Source: Bacteroidales bacterium UBA1711
GTDB taxonomy: Bacteria > Bacteroidota > Bacteroidia > Bacteroidales > P3
Assembly (NCBI GenBank): GCA_002317325.1
Contig: DCJB01000095.1
Location: 1 to 7,984 of the forward strand
Direction of reading: 5' to 3'
Length of the DNA stretch: 7,984 nucleotides
Below, in pieces: positions 5,879-7,984 of this stretch. Positions within the stretch are counted from its first letter, which is position 1, and the number at the start of each line of letters is the position of its first letter. The position numbers and the translations under genes were made by a program. The notes beneath the pieces are model-generated. The model did not search any database. It was given only the letters and a program-made list of their open reading frames with translations, and had not been told where the DNA came from.

Positions 5879-6685
5879 ATGAAAAGATTTGTACAAATCT
5901 TGATTCTCGCCGCGGCGCTCTGTCTGCCGTGGGCGATGCAAGCGCAGCAGACGCTGACAGTCCATGACGGTACGACTACCAACGACTATGTGCCCATTTA
6001 TGGCTACTATGCTGATGCCTACCTGAACTGCCAGATGGTCTATCCAGCCTCGGAATTGTCGCAGATGAGCGGCAAGCAGATTACGGCGCTGACGTTCTAT
6101 CAGTCCGCCTCTTCTGGCTGGTCGTCTACGAGTGTTCAGGTCTATATGGCCGAAGTCAGCTCGTCAAGCATCAGCGCTTACGAGAGTCTTTCCAACCTCA
6201 CGTTGGTGTGGCAGGGGTCGCTCAGCGGCAGCAGCGCCAACACCAACATCAGCCTCAGCACTCCCTATCAGTACCAGGGAGGCAACCTGCTGATTGCCGT
6301 GGTCAATGCGACTGAAGGCGACTATAGCAGTTGCAACTGGTATGGCGAAACCGTCACGGGTGCCAGCTATCAGGGCTATTCTTATGACAATGTCGCCAGC
6401 TGCTCCGGCAATCAGCGAGATTTCCTGCCCAAAACCACTTTTGCTTATCTGAATCCCGGTGCCTGCATGTCACCCACGAGTGTGACGGCAAGCAATGTCA
6501 ATGCTACTTCTGCCAGCATCAGCTGGACTTCCACTGCATCTAATTTCATCGTGGCCTATGGCACGGGCACCAACCCCGACAGCATGGCCACCATGACCAC
6601 CACCACTACCAGCGCCGCCCTCACCGGCCTGACCTCCCTCACCCATTACAATGTAGGGGAGTTCTATAAATTAAAAAACTGTTAA
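5879..6685 (+). CDS. Secreted fibronectin type III-like protein, interrupted by an insertion sequence
   Basis: The open frame encodes 268 residues, but only about the first 258 belong to the original gene. A signal peptide is clear: MKR, a hydrophobic stretch (about 4-19), then AMQA before QQ, so signal peptidase I cleavage is likely after residue 22. Residues 23-195 form a Ser/Thr/Tyr-rich region I do not recognise, probably beta-sheet. From about 199 (SPTSVTASNVNATSASISW) a fibronectin type III-like repeat begins and runs to about LTGLTSLTHYN, where the last strand of the domain should follow. The IS left end starts at codon 259-260, and the frame continues ten codons into the IS before TAA. 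The 3' part, perhaps with more repeats or a type IX secretion sorting domain, would lie beyond the window. The substrate or partner is unknown. The truncated product probably misfolds, so the gene is likely inactivated. Confidence 0.8.
   Translation: MKRFVQILILAAALCLPWAMQAQQTLTVHDGTTTNDYVPIYGYYADAYLNCQMVYPASELSQMSGKQITALTFYQSASSGWSSTSVQVYMAEVSSSSISAYESLSNLTLVWQGSLSGSSANTNISLSTPYQYQGGNLLIAVVNATEGDYSSCNWYGETVTGASYQGYSYDNVASCSGNQRDFLPKTTFAYLNPGACMSPTSVTASNVNATSASISWTSTASNFIVAYGTGTNPDSMATMTTTTTSAALTGLTSLTHYNVGEFYKLKNC
6655..6672 (+). repeat. IS left terminal inverted repeat
   Basis: AGGGGAGTTCTATAAATT. It matches the reverse complement of the right end (AGGTGGGTTCTATAAATT) at 16 of 18 positions, including a 12-bp perfect inner block GTTCTATAAATT. 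The IS boundary is placed here because similarity is lost on both sides. Confidence 0.88.
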
Positions 6686-6688
6686 TCA

Positions 6689-6720
6689 TTTGGTTATGTC
6701 AGAAATAATTCATATCTTTG
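6689..6720 (+). promoter_or_regulatory. Transposase promoter with -33 and -7 boxes
   Basis: TTTG (6689-6692), a 20-bp spacer and TATCTTTG (6713-6720) match both Bacteroidota promoter boxes at standard spacing. This is the best vegetative promoter in the window. Transcription should start near 6726, leaving a leader of only about 18 nt before the ATG at 6744. It lies within the IS, so the element carries its own expression signal. Confidence 0.8.
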
Positions 6721-6743
6721 CAAAATAATTGAAGAATATTGAT

Positions 6744-7796
6744 ATGGCATACAAAAACACATCTGAAGCAGGCATGTTCGACCACGAATTCACCCTTGAA
6801 GCACTTTCCGGAATGGGAAATCCCTTATCTGCTCTCAAGGAGGTGCTGGATTTTGAGCAGTTCCGTCCAATACTTGAGCCCGTGTTTGCCAAAGAGAATC
6901 GCAAAAGCAATGCCGGCCGACGTGGGTTGGATCCTGTATTCATGATGAAGGTAATGTTTCTTCAGAGACTGTATGGCCTTGGAGACAAACAGATTGAGTA
7001 TCAGATATTGGACAGAATGAGTTTTAGGGAGTTCCTGGATATCAAGAGCGTAGACGACGTGCCCGACGAGAAGACAGTATGGAAATACAAGGACATCCTG
7101 GCAAAGAATGGCACATGGGACAAGCTGTTCGACCAGTTCAACAAATACCTGGAGGCGCTTGGCCTGATTGTCAACGAAGGAAAGATTGTTGACGCCAGTT
7201 TCGTCATTGCTCCCAGGCAAAGAAACTCTAGAGAGGAAAACAAGCAGATCAAAGAAGGGAAGGGCGGCGAACTTTGGGGTGACAATCCGCATAAGAAGTG
7301 CCATAAAGATACTGACGCACGCTGGACACAGAAGCGCAATGAGACATTCTTCGGATACAAAGACCATGTCGTTATCTGTCGGAAGACCAAACTGATACGC
7401 GGATACGAGACAACTGCTGCAAATGTGCACGATTCGAGAATGGCCAAGAAATTGGCGAGCAAGTGCGATGGAAATGGAGAGTCCATGTGGCTTGACGCAG
7501 GCTATGCCGGAACGGACCAGGACATTGTTTCGGAAAACATGAGCCCCATCATTTGCGAAAAGGGATACAGGAACAAGCCCTTGACCGACGAGCAGAAGAA
7601 GTCGAATCGGGAAAAATCCAAGGTGCGCTGCTTGGTGGAGCACACCTTCGGCTTTATGGAGCAGACCATGTGCGGGCTGGTGTTTAGAGGCATTGGAATG
7701 GTCAGAGCAAAGGCCTGCATAGCGATGACAAACCTTGTGTACAACATGTGCCGGCTAGCCCAGATCAATCAGTATCATGCAGAATGGATAAAATAA
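6744..7796 (+). CDS. IS5-family-like DDE transposase
   Basis: This enzyme cuts and rejoins the ends of the surrounding IS. It has 350 residues in a single frame with no programmed frameshift. The N-terminal part (about 15-110) has the layout of an IS5-type DNA-binding domain, including RRGLDPVFMMKVMFLQRLYGL. The likely catalytic triad is Asp150 in IVDASFV, Asp251 in WLDAGYAGT and Glu299 in RCLVEHTFGFME, with Arg295 four residues before the Glu as usual in the family. The Tyr and Lys of the classical Y-R-E-K signature appear replaced by Ser292 and Glu306. I chose the ATG giving MAYKNTSEAG because it lies just downstream of the promoter; an in-frame TTG at 6729 is less likely. It looks full length and potentially active. 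The exact IS subgroup was not determined. Confidence 0.92.
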   Translation: MAYKNTSEAGMFDHEFTLEALSGMGNPLSALKEVLDFEQFRPILEPVFAKENRKSNAGRRGLDPVFMMKVMFLQRLYGLGDKQIEYQILDRMSFREFLDIKSVDDVPDEKTVWKYKDILAKNGTWDKLFDQFNKYLEALGLIVNEGKIVDASFVIAPRQRNSREENKQIKEGKGGELWGDNPHKKCHKDTDARWTQKRNETFFGYKDHVVICRKTKLIRGYETTAANVHDSRMAKKLASKCDGNGESMWLDAGYAGTDQDIVSENMSPIICEKGYRNKPLTDEQKKSNREKSKVRCLVEHTFGFMEQTMCGLVFRGIGMVRAKACIAMTNLVYNMCRLAQINQYHAEWIK

Positions 7797-7892
7797 AGCC
7801 AGATAATGATAAATATAAATAATTAATAATCAACCATATAAGCCCCCCCTAAAATTAACAAATAAAATGATGACTATATGAAGAAAAATGTG

Positions 7893-7917
7893 TAATTTTG
7901 CAGCCTGAAACTGCAAA
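7893..7917 (+). promoter_or_regulatory. Candidate outward promoter box overlapping a perfect dyad at the IS right end
   Basis: TAATTTTG (7893-7900) followed by CA fits TAnnTTTG and points out of the IS. Overlapping it, TTTGCAG (7897-7903) and CTGCAAA (7911-7917) are a perfect 7-bp inverted repeat around a 7-nt spacer. No -33 TTTG is visible. If active, it would transcribe the IS tip and the 3' part of the interrupted gene, starting near 7907. Confidence 0.4.
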
Positions 7918-7935
7918 GGCTGATTGATGGGTTAA

Positions 7936-7981
7936 TGGGTTCTACCCATCCAGGAGGCCAAAAACGAATTTATAGAACCCA
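7936..7981 (+). repeat. Subterminal inverted copy of the IS tip
   Basis: TGGGTTCTA (7936-7944) is the exact reverse complement of TAGAACCCA (7973-7981), which is part of the right terminal repeat. The inner copy can also fold locally as ATGGGT-TCT-ACCCAT (7935-7949), so two hairpins compete. It may be a second transposase-binding site or an RNA structure. Confidence 0.55.
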
Positions 7982-7984
7982 CCT
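7967..7984 (-). repeat. IS right terminal inverted repeat
   Basis: AATTTATAGAACCCACCT, whose reverse complement matches the left end at 16 of 18 positions. It runs to the last base of the window, so its outer limit cannot be confirmed. Confidence 0.85.

Larger units (their letters stand above)
6655..7984 (+). mobile_element. IS5-family-like insertion sequence (about 1330 bp)
   Basis: The element has imperfect 18-bp terminal inverted repeats (6655-6672 and 7967-7984, 16 of 18 matching) around one DDE transposase gene. It lies inside the secreted-protein gene in the same orientation. Its base composition is visibly less GC-rich than dnaK or rmlB, consistent with horizontal origin. Length and layout fit the IS5 family. 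The right terminus appears to be the last base of the window; the repeat could extend a few bases further, and the target duplication cannot be tested without the right flank. Confidence 0.88.

Noticed and set aside
6651..6658. Target-site duplication at the left edge of the IS
   Set aside because: The bases to the right of 7984 are not available, so a duplication cannot be shown.
6825..7643. 272-codon minus-strand open frame inside the IS
   Set aside because: It lies wholly opposite the transposase gene, has no promoter or leader, and resembles no known IS-encoded protein.

Overview
The window looks like a chromosomal segment of a GC-rich member of the Bacteroidota, probably Bacteroidales. 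Four things point there. Gene starts are preceded by A/T-rich leaders rather than Shine-Dalgarno sequences. Promoter -7 boxes fit the phylum-specific TAnnTTTG pattern; the best one has a TTTG -33 box. Ribosomal protein bS16 carries the long Ala/Lys/Glu-rich tail usual in this phylum. One exported protein has the signal peptide plus fibronectin-type-III layout common in these bacteria. The species cannot be named from this sequence.

Layout. Positions 1-1073 (minus) hold the first 357 codons of murF, a peptidoglycan precursor ligase whose C-terminus lies outside the window. A divergent intergenic region of about 200 bp follows. It has no clear TAnnTTTG promoter, but it has a textbook sigma-54-type -24/-12 element pointing at dnaK and an inverted repeat that overlaps it. 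dnaK (1275-3212, plus) encodes a complete Hsp70 chaperone with an unusual four-cysteine tail, and ends at a 21-bp perfect hairpin. About 350 bp of non-coding DNA leads to rmlB (3629-4765, plus), a stand-alone dTDP-glucose 4,6-dehydratase. rmlB and rpsP (4870-5430, minus) converge on a shared bidirectional hairpin terminator. The rpsP promoter faces left. To its right is about 390 bp of gene-free DNA with two long cytosine runs and a hairpin, leading to a gene for a secreted protein (5879 onward).

That secreted-protein gene is interrupted at about codon 258 by an IS5-family-like insertion sequence. The IS spans about 6655 to 7984, with imperfect 18-bp terminal inverted repeats, a complete DDE transposase gene (6744-7796) and the best promoter in the window. 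Its right end, about 188 bp, is non-coding but structured: a candidate outward promoter box overlaps a perfect dyad, and a 9-bp copy of the IS tip lies inverted just inside the terminus. The window stops at what appears to be the last base of the IS.

The four core genes (murF, dnaK, rmlB, rpsP) are housekeeping functions in separate transcription units and do not form a pathway. The accessory part is 5492-7984. I see no clear novel multi-gene system. The points most worth a second look are the sigma-54-like control of dnaK, the Cys-rich DnaK tail, the paired C-tracts, and the structured IS end.
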